From: Spirosoma terrae
GTDB taxonomy: Bacteria; Bacteroidota; Bacteroidia; Cytophagales; Spirosomataceae
Direction of reading: 5' to 3'
DNA length: 64,000 nucleotides
Assembly: GCF_010435915.1 (NCBI RefSeq)
Contig: NZ_JAAFZH010000021.1
Coordinates: forward strand, 62,001 to 126,000
The translations under genes and the position numbers were made by a program. This document shows, in pieces, positions 15,132 through 24,913 of this stretch. Numbering within the stretch: position 1 is the stretch's first letter; the number at the start of each line of letters is the position of its first letter. Under the pieces are notes generated by a model. It was not told the origin of the DNA. It made no database searches and was given only the letters and a program-made list of their open reading frames with translations.

Positions 15132-17915
15132 ATGAACCCACTGGTATCTATCCGCCAATTCGAGTTTCGCTACCACCTCCGGCAGCCAATCTTTTACTTA
15201 TTCGCCATACTGACCCTACTACAAGGGTACTGGGGGCATTATAAGGTATCATCTGTCTCCTTTTCGGATAGTTCGACCATTGATACGTATACGATACTAG
15301 CCTCCTACGGACTGGCACTCGCTATCGCTACCGTCCTCATAACCAGTCAGTCGCTGACCAAAGATCTCGAATTTCAGACTAAACCGTATATCTATTCCTT
15401 ACCGATCTCCAGTAGAACCTTATTTGCTGGCCGATTTCTGGGCTCATTAGTCACGGCTTTAACGCTGGTCATACTCTATCCGCTTGGCATAGTGCTGGGT
15501 TTCATTCAACAAGATACGCCACTAACACGTATTCCCTGGGCTGCCTTACTAGACGGGACGCTGCGGTTGCTGGTACCTAATTGCCTGATACTTGTCAGCT
15601 TTACGTTTGCCCTGACGGTATTTTTCCAAAGCATCAAGGGCGCTTACCTGATCTTGTTTTTGAGTGTCCTGTATTTTTTAGTGGTAGATGCCGAAATACC
15701 GATCACCATCGAATCTGACATCTGGCAATTAGTCGATCCTTTTGGCCTGAATATGGTCCACGAATCCATTGCCGATTTACCCTTTCCTACCACAGCCGAT
15801 AGCCTGCTTTCTTTCACCGACATGCTCTTTATCAATCGGCTCTTCTGGATTGGTTTATCGCTCGGTGTAGTCGCGCAGGCAGAGTCCCGATTTTCGTTTA
15901 CCACATTTGGTCAGCAAAAACCAGCAGATACTTCCTCCCAAAGCTATCCTCCTCAATCGAACTACGTGGCCCTACCCACCATACAGCCCCGCTTTGGTAG
16001 ATGGGTGTCTCTGCAAACGATACTAGCTGTTGCCCGAGCCGAATTTATAGTGCTGGTCAAGCAACCGGTTGTCCAGATTAGTAGCGCGTTTCTGGTTAGT
16101 AGCATGCTACTAAACGTAAGCGTATTCAATCAAAACCCCGATTTTCCTGAATTACCACTCACATACCGGATCATTGCGTTTCAACTACCGTCCAGTTTGT
16201 TCATCAGCCTTTTCCTGAGTGTTATAACGGTAGAGTTGTTTGACAATGAACGTAGCACCCGCTTCTGGCCTATTTACAACGCCTTACCTCAGTCTAATTT
16301 TACTCTGTTATTCGCCAAAATCGTAGCGATTGTTTATCTCGCCTGTTTACTGACCGGGGTTCTTTTTCTGAGTAGTATCGGGCTACAACTGAGTTCTTCG
16401 TTTTATGAAATCGACTGGCAGCTGTATGCCTCTGTCTTACTTGTCGATGGCCTATTCCATTACTGCCAGCTTATTATTCTCAGCGGATTAGTGGCCGTTT
16501 CTATCAACAATCGATTAGGAAGCCATGTCATCAATTTACTCATTTTTGCCGCCCTGTCAGTAAGCCATTACGTTAACGGGCCAGAATACGTATTTTCATT
16601 CCTTCCCGACTCCGCAACCTACTCCGACCTGATCGGGTACGGATCGCAAACCATGGCCCGACATCTTCTACCCATAATCTGGTGGAGTATAACAGGTCTG
16701 TTTGCCAGCCTGATTCCGTTTATCTGGAACCGGAGCAATAGTACGACCTTACTCACTCGTATTGCTCATATCCGTCAGCAAATGGGCTGGCGTTACGGCC
16801 TCGTTCCGATGGCTTTCCTGATTGGCACAGGCTTTGGCATATGGCTATTGAATCAGCAGTCGTCAGCTAAAACCGCTCCTATTCATTACCGTACTCAGAC
16901 AGCCCAGGTTCGCTCCCTGTCGGGCAAGAGGATAGCCATCCAGGTTCGTTATTACCATCCCTATCAGGTCAAGAAGATTATAGAAGCGACTATCTCATCG
17001 CTCAAAAAAGGCGAGGAATTATTCGGGCCTTACCCATACAAATTCATTCAGATTTGCGAAACGCCTAAAGGGGGGCCCTCCGTTCAATCGAAACCCGGAC
17101 GAATTGCTTTTGACGAAACACAGGGATGGATAGCCGACTATCGACAGCCCAAACAGCTCGACTATATTGACTATCGTATGTCAAGGGAGGTTTTTGATCA
17201 ATGGCTGGTCCATCGGATCAGCCCACAACATGAGCCGGAGAATAGTCTGATCGGCCAAACCCTTTCCGGCTATTTAGCCCTTCAGGAAGTCGCCCGGAAA
17301 TATGGTCATGACCGGCTGAAACAACGTATTGAGCAACGTAGACATAGCTACTTAGCAAGCCGTAACCGTATTCCTCCAAAAACACTCGGACAAACGAGCA
17401 GTGGCGATGATCCTGAGCGCGAAAAAGGAGTTATGGCCCTGACCAGCATTGAACAGGTCTGGGGGAACACGCCACTCAGCTTAACGATTAGTCAGTTCTA
17501 TCATCAGGCAGTACGACATCCTCAACTGGCCAGTGCTGATGCGTTCTCCAATCAGCTAGCACATAGGCTCCCCGATTCGCTTCATTATTTAACCAGTTAT
17601 TTGACAGAACGCTTCTGGTTTGATTTCAGACTCGGTCGCATTGCCATTCAGCCCAATGGGCTAACCGTTGAAATCATTCCGGCGAAATGGCGGGAACTTA
17701 CTGACCGGCAACGCATTCCGACGCCGATTCGTGACTATATCCCAATTACTATTCTCGATAGGAATGGGCGCGAGATTTATCGGCAGCTCGTTCAACCAGA
17801 CCCCGATATACGTAACATCTTGCTTCCTAACCTTCCCAATGCAAAAGCTGTTCTTATGGATCCACTTGGGGTATGGCCAGAACGTAATAAACGAGACAAT
17901 TATAAAATACTATGA
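15132..17915 (+). CDS. ABC-2-type permease fused to a degenerate M1-peptidase-like domain
   Basis: The start is taken at 15132 (MNPLVSIRQFEFRYHLRQP), giving 927 residues; the frame extends 29 codons upstream without a plausible start. The N-terminal two thirds hold two blocks of about six membrane segments each (LFAGRFLGSLVTALTLVILYPLG; a second block from about residue 330), typical of ABC-2 exporter permeases. The C-terminal 300 residues resemble the M1 aminopeptidase module found in Bacteroidota permease fusions, but the zinc site is lost: the segment aligning with HExxH reads R685-E-V-F-D689, and the third ligand position is Gln (Q709). No ATPase gene is adjacent, so the ATP-binding partner is encoded elsewhere. 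Confidence 0.75.
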   Translation: MNPLVSIRQFEFRYHLRQPIFYLFAILTLLQGYWGHYKVSSVSFSDSSTIDTYTILASYGLALAIATVLITSQSLTKDLEFQTKPYIYSLPISSRTLFAGRFLGSLVTALTLVILYPLGIVLGFIQQDTPLTRIPWAALLDGTLRLLVPNCLILVSFTFALTVFFQSIKGAYLILFLSVLYFLVVDAEIPITIESDIWQLVDPFGLNMVHESIADLPFPTTADSLLSFTDMLFINRLFWIGLSLGVVAQAESRFSFTTFGQQKPADTSSQSYPPQSNYVALPTIQPRFGRWVSLQTILAVARAEFIVLVKQPVVQISSAFLVSSMLLNVSVFNQNPDFPELPLTYRIIAFQLPSSLFISLFLSVITVELFDNERSTRFWPIYNALPQSNFTLLFAKIVAIVYLACLLTGVLFLSSIGLQLSSSFYEIDWQLYASVLLVDGLFHYCQLIILSGLVAVSINNRLGSHVINLLIFAALSVSHYVNGPEYVFSFLPDSATYSDLIGYGSQTMARHLLPIIWWSITGLFASLIPFIWNRSNSTTLLTRIAHIRQQMGWRYGLVPMAFLIGTGFGIWLLNQQSSAKTAPIHYRTQTAQVRSLSGKRIAIQVRYYHPYQVKKIIEATISSLKKGEELFGPYPYKFIQICETPKGGPSVQSKPGRIAFDETQGWIADYRQPKQLDYIDYRMSREVFDQWLVHRISPQHEPENSLIGQTLSGYLALQEVARKYGHDRLKQRIEQRRHSYLASRNRIPPKTLGQTSSGDDPEREKGVMALTSIEQVWGNTPLSLTISQFYHQAVRHPQLASADAFSNQLAHRLPDSLHYLTSYLTERFWFDFRLGRIAIQPNGLTVEIIPAKWRELTDRQRIPTPIRDYIPITILDRNGREIYRQLVQPDPDIRNILLPNLPNAKAVLMDPLGVWPERNKRDNYKIL

Positions 17916-18017
17916 ATAATATGCAATAATTCGCCAACCAGCTATTTAAACAAGCATATTCAAGCTGCCTTTAGTACTTTTTTCAGTATTTTCGTTGGTT
18001 GTTAATATACCTCTTAT

Positions 18018-20969
18018 ATGAATCGCTTCAATCAACTACTTCTCTGTTTATTCCTTTCCTATCCCCTACTGGCCCAGCAAAAACGGCCGCTTACTGCCGC
18101 CGATTATGACCGATGGCAAAGCGTTCGATCCGAAAAAATTTCAAACGACGGACAGTGGATTGCGTACCAGATCGATCTTCAGGAAGGTGACGGTCGTTTG
18201 GAAGTTACCAGTACGGGAAACCCGTCGAACCGCACCCGCTACGTATTCCCACGTGGCTATATGGCCCAGTTTACTGCCGACAGCAAGTTTCTGGTTATGA
18301 AGCTAAAACCAAAGATTGCTGATACGAAAAAAGCCAAGCTAAAAAAGAAGAAGCCCGATGAGATGCCGAAGGACAGCCTACTGGCGCTTAATCTGGCAAC
18401 GGGTAAATCAACCAAGTTTCCTAACGTTAAATCGTATTCGTTTGGAAAGTCGGCAGGATCATGGCTCGCTATTGTGCAGGAGCGGAAAGACAGCCGGGAA
18501 GCCGGATCAACCAAACCAGTCGCTCAAAAAGATACACTTGTACCATCGCCCCCCGTATCGACCACAACCGTTGCCAGTCGGAAAGGGCCGGTCAAAAAGC
18601 CCAAAGGCGACGATCTTACGCTGTTGAATATGGCCGATGGTACTCGTAAAACGATTCGTTACGTATCCAATGTGGCCGTATCCGACAACGGTCAGGGTGT
18701 GTTTTACAGTAAAGAATCAGCCAACGATTCGCTAAAAGCAGGTGATGCTGCTATTCCGGGCGTGTTTTTATTCAATACAGCCAATGGCCAGACCATGCTG
18801 GTTGATACCAGCTCAAAGCGCCGGATTTACAAAGGGTTGGCCATTGATAAATCGGGTGAACAACTGGCCTGGATGGCTTCGGCGGATAGTGCCGGTTCTG
18901 ACGTAAAAGTATTTTCGCTGTACTACAAAAACCTGAAGCCAGCAGCTCCAGCCAAAGGCAAACGTAGCAAAACCACGGCTGTTGAGCCTCCGTTTCAGGT
19001 TATTGCCGATACGGTAGCCAGCGCTCTGCCCAAAGGCTGGTCGGTCAATGAGTTCCGGGAGCCTAGATTCTCGGACGACAGCAAACGGCTTTACTTCGCT
19101 ACGTCGCCCATTCCCCCCAAACCAACTAAGGATACGTTGACGCCCGACGATGAAAAGGTTAAAATGGACATCTGGACCTGGACCGATAGCCGTCTGCAAC
19201 CGATGCAGCAACGTCGGTTGAAAGAAGAAAAAGAACGTGGTTTTGTAACGATGTACGACGTTACGTCGGGCAAGGTTATTCCGCTGGCAACCCGCGAGAT
19301 GCCTACCGTTACGTTCGATCCGGAGAAAAATACGCGCTATCTGCTGGGATTAAGTGATCTGCCCTATCAGGTTCAGTCATCCTGGGACCCCGGCCACACC
19401 GATTTATATCTGGTCGACACCCAAACGGGCGACAAAAAGCGTATCGCCAACGACGTAATGGCCTCACAACCCCGCATGTCGCCGGGTGGCACGTATGCGT
19501 ATTGGTTCGACGAACGCGATTCGCTCTGGCGCGCCTGGTCGGTAGCCGAAGGCAAACGTATCGATCTGACCCGTGGTTTACCCAGTAAGTTTTTCGATGA
19601 AGAGCATGATACGCCCAACCTCCCCGGCTCCTACGGTTCGGCGGGCTGGACCACGGGCGACCGCTACGTATGGTTATACGACCGCTACGACATCTGGCAA
19701 ATCGATCCGACGGGCAAGGAAAAACCAACGAACCTGACCGCTGGCTGGGGCCGTAAAAACAGTATTCGCCTTCGTCGTGCTGAAGTTGATGGCGATGATA
19801 ACAATAACCCCTTTAGCCGTTCTGCCGAAAAAGCAATCGATCCAAAAACGGAGTTGTTCCTGACTGGAACCTGGGAAAGCGACAAAACCACCGGTATTTT
19901 GAAAAGCAAGAATGGACTGGCGGTTTCTGAACCCACCGTTTTGACACGTAGCAATCACCGGTATTTTGGGTTGAGTAAGGCCAAAAACTCGCCAGTGATG
20001 ACATTCTACCGGGGAAATTTCCAGGAGCCCATCAACCTCTTCCAGACCGACACTACGTTAGCCGCTTCTACTCAATTGACAAAGGTGAATCCGCAGCAGG
20101 ATAGCATCAGTTGGGGCAGTGTTGAATTAGTTAGCTGGTTAGGCACCAACGGGGTTAAACTGGAAGGACTGCTTTTCAAACCGGAAGGATTTGACCCGAA
20201 GAAGAAATACCCCATGCTGACGTATTTCTACGAACGTAACGCCGAAACGCTGAACGATTATCGCGTACCAGCACCCAGCCGGTCAACGATCAATATTCCC
20301 TACTGCGTATCGAATGGCTATCTGGTGTTTGTTCCCGATATCGTTTACACGACGGGCCAGCCAGGTCCTAATGCCTACGACTGTATTGTTCCGGGCGTAT
20401 TGAGTCTGATTGACAAAGGCTTCGTTGATCGCAACCGCCTGGGTATTCAGGGACAAAGCTGGGGTGGTTATCAGACGGCCTATATCATCACACGGACAAA
20501 TCTGTTCCGGGCAGCAGAAGCCGGTGCGCCGGTGGCAAATATGACCTCAGCCTACGGCGGAATCCGCTGGGAATCCGGCATGGTGCGCCAGTTTCAGTAC
20601 GAGAAAACACAAAGTCGTATCGGCGGTACGTTGTGGGAAAAACCGATGAATTACATCGAGAACTCACCCCTCTTTTTTGCCAATCGGGTAGAAACACCGT
20701 TGATGATGACGCACAACGACGCCGATGGAGCTGTACCCTGGTATCAGGGGATTGAGTTTTTCTCGGCGCTACGTCGATTGAACAAACCCGTCTGGATGCT
20801 GGTCTACAATGGCGAAGGCCACAACCTGACCCAACGCCATAACGCTAAAGACCTGAGTATCCGGCTTTATCAGTACTTCGACTATTATCTGAAAGATGCG
20901 CCGATGCCACGCTGGATGAAAGAAGGCCGCACCGCCGTTGAGAAAGATCGTGGCGACATGAAGTATTGA
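18018..20969 (+). CDS. secreted S9 family (prolyl oligopeptidase-type) serine peptidase
   Basis: 983 residues with a signal peptide (MNRFNQLLLCLFLSYPLLAQ). The N-terminal 600 residues form a WD-like beta-propeller with low-complexity Lys/Pro inserts (around residues 95-115 and 315-325). The C-terminal alpha/beta-hydrolase domain carries the catalytic triad: Ser 814 in GQSWGGYQ, Asp 903 in NDADGAVPW and His 935 in GEGHNL. Proteins of this size are the large Bacteroidota S9C-like exopeptidases that degrade peptides in the periplasm. The gene is monocistronic and ends in a strong terminator. Confidence 0.9.
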   Translation: MNRFNQLLLCLFLSYPLLAQQKRPLTAADYDRWQSVRSEKISNDGQWIAYQIDLQEGDGRLEVTSTGNPSNRTRYVFPRGYMAQFTADSKFLVMKLKPKIADTKKAKLKKKKPDEMPKDSLLALNLATGKSTKFPNVKSYSFGKSAGSWLAIVQERKDSREAGSTKPVAQKDTLVPSPPVSTTTVASRKGPVKKPKGDDLTLLNMADGTRKTIRYVSNVAVSDNGQGVFYSKESANDSLKAGDAAIPGVFLFNTANGQTMLVDTSSKRRIYKGLAIDKSGEQLAWMASADSAGSDVKVFSLYYKNLKPAAPAKGKRSKTTAVEPPFQVIADTVASALPKGWSVNEFREPRFSDDSKRLYFATSPIPPKPTKDTLTPDDEKVKMDIWTWTDSRLQPMQQRRLKEEKERGFVTMYDVTSGKVIPLATREMPTVTFDPEKNTRYLLGLSDLPYQVQSSWDPGHTDLYLVDTQTGDKKRIANDVMASQPRMSPGGTYAYWFDERDSLWRAWSVAEGKRIDLTRGLPSKFFDEEHDTPNLPGSYGSAGWTTGDRYVWLYDRYDIWQIDPTGKEKPTNLTAGWGRKNSIRLRRAEVDGDDNNNPFSRSAEKAIDPKTELFLTGTWESDKTTGILKSKNGLAVSEPTVLTRSNHRYFGLSKAKNSPVMTFYRGNFQEPINLFQTDTTLAASTQLTKVNPQQDSISWGSVELVSWLGTNGVKLEGLLFKPEGFDPKKKYPMLTYFYERNAETLNDYRVPAPSRSTINIPYCVSNGYLVFVPDIVYTTGQPGPNAYDCIVPGVLSLIDKGFVDRNRLGIQGQSWGGYQTAYIITRTNLFRAAEAGAPVANMTSAYGGIRWESGMVRQFQYEKTQSRIGGTLWEKPMNYIENSPLFFANRVETPLMMTHNDADGAVPWYQGIEFFSALRRLNKPVWMLVYNGEGHNLTQRHNAKDLSIRLYQYFDYYLKDAPMPRWMKEGRTAVEKDRGDMKY

Positions 20970-21001
20970 TCAGACGCGGGCTTTTATGCAATTGATATGA
21001 G

Positions 21002-21038
21002 CAAGCGCCGGATTCTGGAATCCGGCGCTTGTTTTTTT
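21002..21038. terminator. Rho-independent terminator after the S9 peptidase gene
   Basis: CAAGCGCCGGATTC (21002-21015) and GAATCCGGCGCTTG (21018-21031) pair perfectly around a two-base turn, followed by T7 (21032-21038). The T tract overlaps the stop codon of the convergent DUF1573 gene. Confidence 0.9.
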
Positions 21039-21429
21039 ACTGAGCAGTCGTAGCTGTTTTCACGACTTCTCCTTTAATGTAAAGCGTCTGCACCCCTCCT
21101 TCGGCGTTTGACTCAACCGTAACGGTTTTATTAAAAGCGCCGGGAGCGGCTGCATTAAACGTCGCTTTGATGGTGCCTGACTGCCCTGGCATGATCGCTT
21201 CTTTCGGATAATCAACCCCCGTACAGCCGCAGGAACCCTGAGCATGGTTGATGACGAGTGGCAGTTCGCCCTTGTTTTTAAACGAGAACTCCGCAGTTAC
21301 TGGTTTTCCCTGCACGATCCGCCCAAAATCGTGTGTCGATTTGCCCCAGTTAAACAGTGCCGACGGAATGGTCATGGCCATAGAAACGGCCAGTACGAGC
21401 AACGATGCTACCATGAAAATACGTTTCAT
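21037..21429 (-). CDS. DUF1573 domain secreted protein
   Basis: 130 residues with an N-terminal signal segment (MKRIFMVASLLVLAVSMAMT). The DUF1573 signature is clear: FNWGKSTHDFGRIVQGKPVTAEFSF, LVINHAQGSCGCTGVDYPKEAIMPGQSG and TVESNAEGG. It is an Ig-like (HYDIN/ASH-like) small periplasmic domain with a conserved CGC motif. Its function in Bacteroidota is not established. It is monocistronic and faces the S9 peptidase gene, with which it shares a terminator region. Confidence 0.87.
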   Translation of the reverse strand: MKRIFMVASLLVLAVSMAMTIPSALFNWGKSTHDFGRIVQGKPVTAEFSFKNKGELPLVINHAQGSCGCTGVDYPKEAIMPGQSGTIKATFNAAAPGAFNKTVTVESNAEGGVQTLYIKGEVVKTATTAQ

Positions 21430-21622
21430 AAACGAGTTGATTGATTAAGGTTGATTAATTTGTCAGCCGCTCACCCGAACGACGTAGCAAACCTACAGAC
21501 CTGTTTTCGTTACGGCTGTTAAGCAGTTCCTAACGTTTGTTAATGAGTTGTTAACGTAGCAACGTAGTACCTGAATAATACGAACTTTACAGCTAGTTCT
21601 TCAGCTAATCGCTCACTGCCGA

Positions 21623-22936
21623 ATGTCACGTTTACGTTTATTGGTCGTTCTATCAGTCCTGTCGATTATTGGTATTCTGGCGATGCAGGCTATTTGGGTA
21701 CGTAACGCTTACGCAATTCGGGAGCGCCAATTCCGACAGTCGGCCTTTATTGCGCTGCAGGATGTAGCCGACGAGGTAGCCAAATTGAATCAGTTTATGC
21801 TGAATCGGTACGCGGTTACGCAGCTATCCGCCGATTATTTCATTGTCAATACCGACGCGCCAATCGACCCCGTAACGCTCGAAGGTTTTATTCAGAAATC
21901 GTTGCAACAGCATAATCTGATAACCGATTACGAGTACGGCATTTATAATTGCGAAACCGACCGCATGGTCTACGGCGCTTACGTCAGCACCAGCGGCTCG
22001 GCTGTTTCCAGGCCCAAAAACCTACCAAAATTCCCGCGCTACACGTATTACTTCGGTATTCGTTTCCCTAACCAGTCGGGCTTCTTAGCCAGTCAGCTCA
22101 GTGGATGGCTGTGGTCGACGGTGGCCGTTCTACTGGTAGTGATTTTCTTTGGCTATACATTGATCGTGGTGCTACGTCAACGACGGCTCACCGAAGTCCA
22201 ACGCGATTTTATCAATAATATAACCCACGAACTTCAGACGCCCGTTTCGACCATTCGTATTGCCGCCGACGTACTACAATCTGATTCCATTACGCAACAA
22301 CCCGACCGCTTAAAGCAGTATGCCCGCGTGCTGGGCGAAGAAAGTCATCGCCTACAGAAACAAATTAATAGTGTTTTACAACTAGCGCGATCGCAACGAA
22401 CGGGTTTTGTACTCAACATGACCGAGGTTGATATGCACGAACTTCTGCAAACGGCCAGCGTATCGTATCCGAACGTAACGCTCGATTTAACCGCGCCAAT
22501 CGCCATCATTCGTGCCGACCGGTACCATCTCGAAACTGTTCTGAACAATCTGATCGATAACGCCCTGAAATATTGTGATACGTCTCCCAGCGTCCGGCTG
22601 CATACTCGCCTTGAAAACGGTTTGCTGATCTGGTCGGTCATCGATAATGGTATCGGAATTGCTCCCGAATATCATAAGGCTATTTTCAAACAGTTCTTCC
22701 GCGTTCCGGTCGGTCATACGCATGATGTAAAAGGCTTTGGATTAGGGCTCTATTACGTTCAGCAAGTGGTGCGGGCGCACGGATGGCAGCTATCACTTAC
22801 GAGTAAAATGGGTGAAGGCAGCACATTTGAGGCACAAAGCGCCTACGAACCTACGCTTGCTACAGCACAACACTATTGGCCGATTGCTAAAAACAAGGTT
22901 GTTTTTTCGTATTTGAAAACTGTATTTCGTTTCTGA
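21623..22936 (+). CDS. sensor histidine kinase, HisKA class
   Basis: 437 residues. Two membrane segments (about 5-23 and 163-184) flank a periplasmic domain of about 140 residues without a recognisable fold. There is no HAMP domain; the HisKA domain follows directly with H202 in NNITHELQTP, and the HATPase_c domain has NNLIDNALKY, DNGIGIAPEY and GFGLGLYYV boxes. About 30 residues after the ATPase domain are unique. The stop overlaps the ATG of the regulator gene (TGATG), so the two are coupled. This is the usual Bacteroidota RprX/RprY-like arrangement. Confidence 0.9.
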   Translation: MSRLRLLVVLSVLSIIGILAMQAIWVRNAYAIRERQFRQSAFIALQDVADEVAKLNQFMLNRYAVTQLSADYFIVNTDAPIDPVTLEGFIQKSLQQHNLITDYEYGIYNCETDRMVYGAYVSTSGSAVSRPKNLPKFPRYTYYFGIRFPNQSGFLASQLSGWLWSTVAVLLVVIFFGYTLIVVLRQRRLTEVQRDFINNITHELQTPVSTIRIAADVLQSDSITQQPDRLKQYARVLGEESHRLQKQINSVLQLARSQRTGFVLNMTEVDMHELLQTASVSYPNVTLDLTAPIAIIRADRYHLETVLNNLIDNALKYCDTSPSVRLHTRLENGLLIWSVIDNGIGIAPEYHKAIFKQFFRVPVGHTHDVKGFGLGLYYVQQVVRAHGWQLSLTSKMGEGSTFEAQSAYEPTLATAQHYWPIAKNKVVFSYLKTVFRF

Positions 22937-23604
22937 TGCCCGCCCGGATTCTATTCGTTGAAGATGATGTCAACCTAGGTTTTGTTATTCGGGATACACT
23001 CGAAAACGTGCCGTTTGTAGTTACACACTGCACAACAGGTACCGATGCCTGGGCCAAATTCCAGACCGATACGTTCGATTTATGCCTGCTGGATGTTATG
23101 CTGCCACAAACGGATGGCTTTACGCTGGCCCGACAGATACGTACCGTTAATAGTCAGATTCCTATCCTTTTCCTGAGTGCGCTGGCTGATAAAACCGATC
23201 GGCTGGAAGGTCTTCGCCTGGGTGCCGACGACTACCTTACGAAACCATTCAGCATTGAAGAGTTAATCCTGAAAATCAATATCTTTTTACGACGTAGCGT
23301 CCCCAACACTCAACCGTCATCCGTTACGTCCTCTCTGCTCGATCGCCAGAACCTGACCCTACGTATCAATGGTCAACCGCAGACATTGACGCACCGCGAA
23401 GCCGACGTAATGGCTTATCTGCTCGATCATCCGAATACGTTGGTTCGGCGCGAAGAACTGCTACGTGCTATCTGGGGCGACGACGACTATTTTATGGGAC
23501 GGAGTCTGGACGTATTCATTTCACGTCTCAGAAAACGGCTTGCCCAAACGACCGATATCCGAATAGAAAATGTACACGGGGTGGGATTCATTTTACGGCG
23601 GTAA
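22936..23604 (+). CDS. OmpR/PhoB-family response regulator
   Basis: 222 residues. The receiver domain has E9/D10/D11, phosphorylation site D53 (LCLLDVMLPQTDGF), a Ser in LFLSAL and Lys in YLTKPF. A winged-helix Trans_reg_C domain follows (LTLRINGQPQTLTHREADVMAYLL, then RSLDVFISRLRKRLAQ). The start codon overlaps the kinase stop, so expression is translationally coupled. It resembles RprY of Bacteroides; targets are unknown. Confidence 0.93.
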   Translation: MPARILFVEDDVNLGFVIRDTLENVPFVVTHCTTGTDAWAKFQTDTFDLCLLDVMLPQTDGFTLARQIRTVNSQIPILFLSALADKTDRLEGLRLGADDYLTKPFSIEELILKINIFLRRSVPNTQPSSVTSSLLDRQNLTLRINGQPQTLTHREADVMAYLLDHPNTLVRREELLRAIWGDDDYFMGRSLDVFISRLRKRLAQTTDIRIENVHGVGFILRR

Positions 23605-23716
23605 TAACGTAGTTTGCACGTCTGTTTTACGGCCAGTCAGCGTAGCAATCCATTCACGTATCGCTACGTTGTTTTCTACCTGACTAGCTGTAGGTCCTTC
23701 TATTTTTATTTGTCTA

Positions 23717-24826
23717 ATGAACTACCGACTCCCCACCATTCTCCTAACAGCCATTCTGCTTTCGTACGGCTGTAAAACAACGAAACTGCCCACAGGCTCC
23801 ATCCCGGTAACGGCTCAATTAACTGAAGAAGGTTTACTAAACTGCTTTACACCAGGCACATCCGTAAACGGGCAACCCATTTGGTGCGAAGCATCAGCCG
23901 TATTGTTTGATGGCAACGACGTATTGATAGCCAACGACAAAGATATGCCTGCGGGACAAAGCTCAGTCTTCGTCAAAAAGCCAACGGCCCTGGGCGACTC
24001 GACGCAAGCTCCAGCTTATCTGAACCAACCTATTTTTGGAAACGCACACAAATACGAAGATTTCGCCCAGACGCCCGACAGGAAATTCATATTCCTGACT
24101 ACGGCTTTTGACCGCGTGAAACCCAACAGCCACGACTGGGACGGCTTCAACACAATTCTGTACTGGCGTAATGGCGATCCTGATCATGCTGCCGTACTGG
24201 CTCCCGACGATACGAGTCGCAACTCAATGGCGTATCGCCTGCGTATTGGACAGGTACTGGCGAATGACCAGTTTCCGGGCAGTATGCCCTACTTTAAGAT
24301 TGAAGGATTGGCCGCAACCGACAAACAGCTCTTGTTTGGAGTTCGGGAAGAAGGAAAATCATACGAAAGCTTTTCGTACCGGGCAAAAATCATCAGCGTT
24401 TCATACCGGGTCGAGAAAACAAACATGGGTGAGCGTATCCGGCTAGATGACGATTGGAAAATCGTAAATAATTTCGACATAGCGAAAGCCGAACCATCGC
24501 TTCCTCAGCCGCTAGCCTTGTCGAGTCTGGAGTATGATCCTCAACGGAAAACAGTCTGGATGCTCACTTCTCTGGAAGCCAACGGTAAGCTGGATGCGTA
24601 TTTGTGGTCTAGTTCCCTGACTGATTTGTACGCTGACAAGCCTTTTACGTTAGTACGGAATGCGCAGGGACAGCCGTTGTCCGTTAGCCATAAAGCCGAA
24701 GATATTACGCCGTTGGACAAAAACCATTTGTTGCTTATTCACGACGATGATCGCGTTCGCACTCAGGTCGGTTCACGAATTCGGCAACCCCATCAGGCGG
24801 CTTACACCATTATCAAGCTTAATTAG
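23717..24826 (+). CDS. lipoprotein, possible beta-propeller of unknown function
   Basis: 369 residues with a lipoprotein signal peptide (MNYRLPTILLTAILLSYGC, lipidated Cys 19). The mature part alternates short beta-like segments with Asp and Gly turns (SAVLFDGNDVLIANDKDMP, FKIEGLAATDKQLLFGVREEG, LSSLEYDPQRKTVWMLTS, KAEDITPLDKNHLLLIHDDD). This is reminiscent of the esterase-like phytase and DUF3616 propellers, but no catalytic signature is clear. It is preceded by an independent 112-base upstream region and followed by a stem-loop, so it is monocistronic. Function not assigned. Confidence 0.65.
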   Translation: MNYRLPTILLTAILLSYGCKTTKLPTGSIPVTAQLTEEGLLNCFTPGTSVNGQPIWCEASAVLFDGNDVLIANDKDMPAGQSSVFVKKPTALGDSTQAPAYLNQPIFGNAHKYEDFAQTPDRKFIFLTTAFDRVKPNSHDWDGFNTILYWRNGDPDHAAVLAPDDTSRNSMAYRLRIGQVLANDQFPGSMPYFKIEGLAATDKQLLFGVREEGKSYESFSYRAKIISVSYRVEKTNMGERIRLDDDWKIVNNFDIAKAEPSLPQPLALSSLEYDPQRKTVWMLTSLEANGKLDAYLWSSSLTDLYADKPFTLVRNAQGQPLSVSHKAEDITPLDKNHLLLIHDDDRVRTQVGSRIRQPHQAAYTIIKLN

Positions 24827-24837
24827 CGTTCATAGTC

Positions 24838-24907
24838 AGTAGTCTGGACATCCACGTCCGGGTAGCAATAGATTTATTCTAACCCAGACGTGGACGTCCA
24901 GGCTACT
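24838..24907. repeat. 28-bp imperfect inverted repeat between convergent genes
   Basis: The arms at about 24838-24865 and 24880-24907 match over 28 bases with three internal transitions and a frayed inner end. The mismatches are of the T/C or A/G type, so most stay paired as G-U in one of the two RNAs. It lies between the lipoprotein and glgX genes and probably terminates both. Confidence 0.7.
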
Positions 24908-24913
24908 GAAGCA

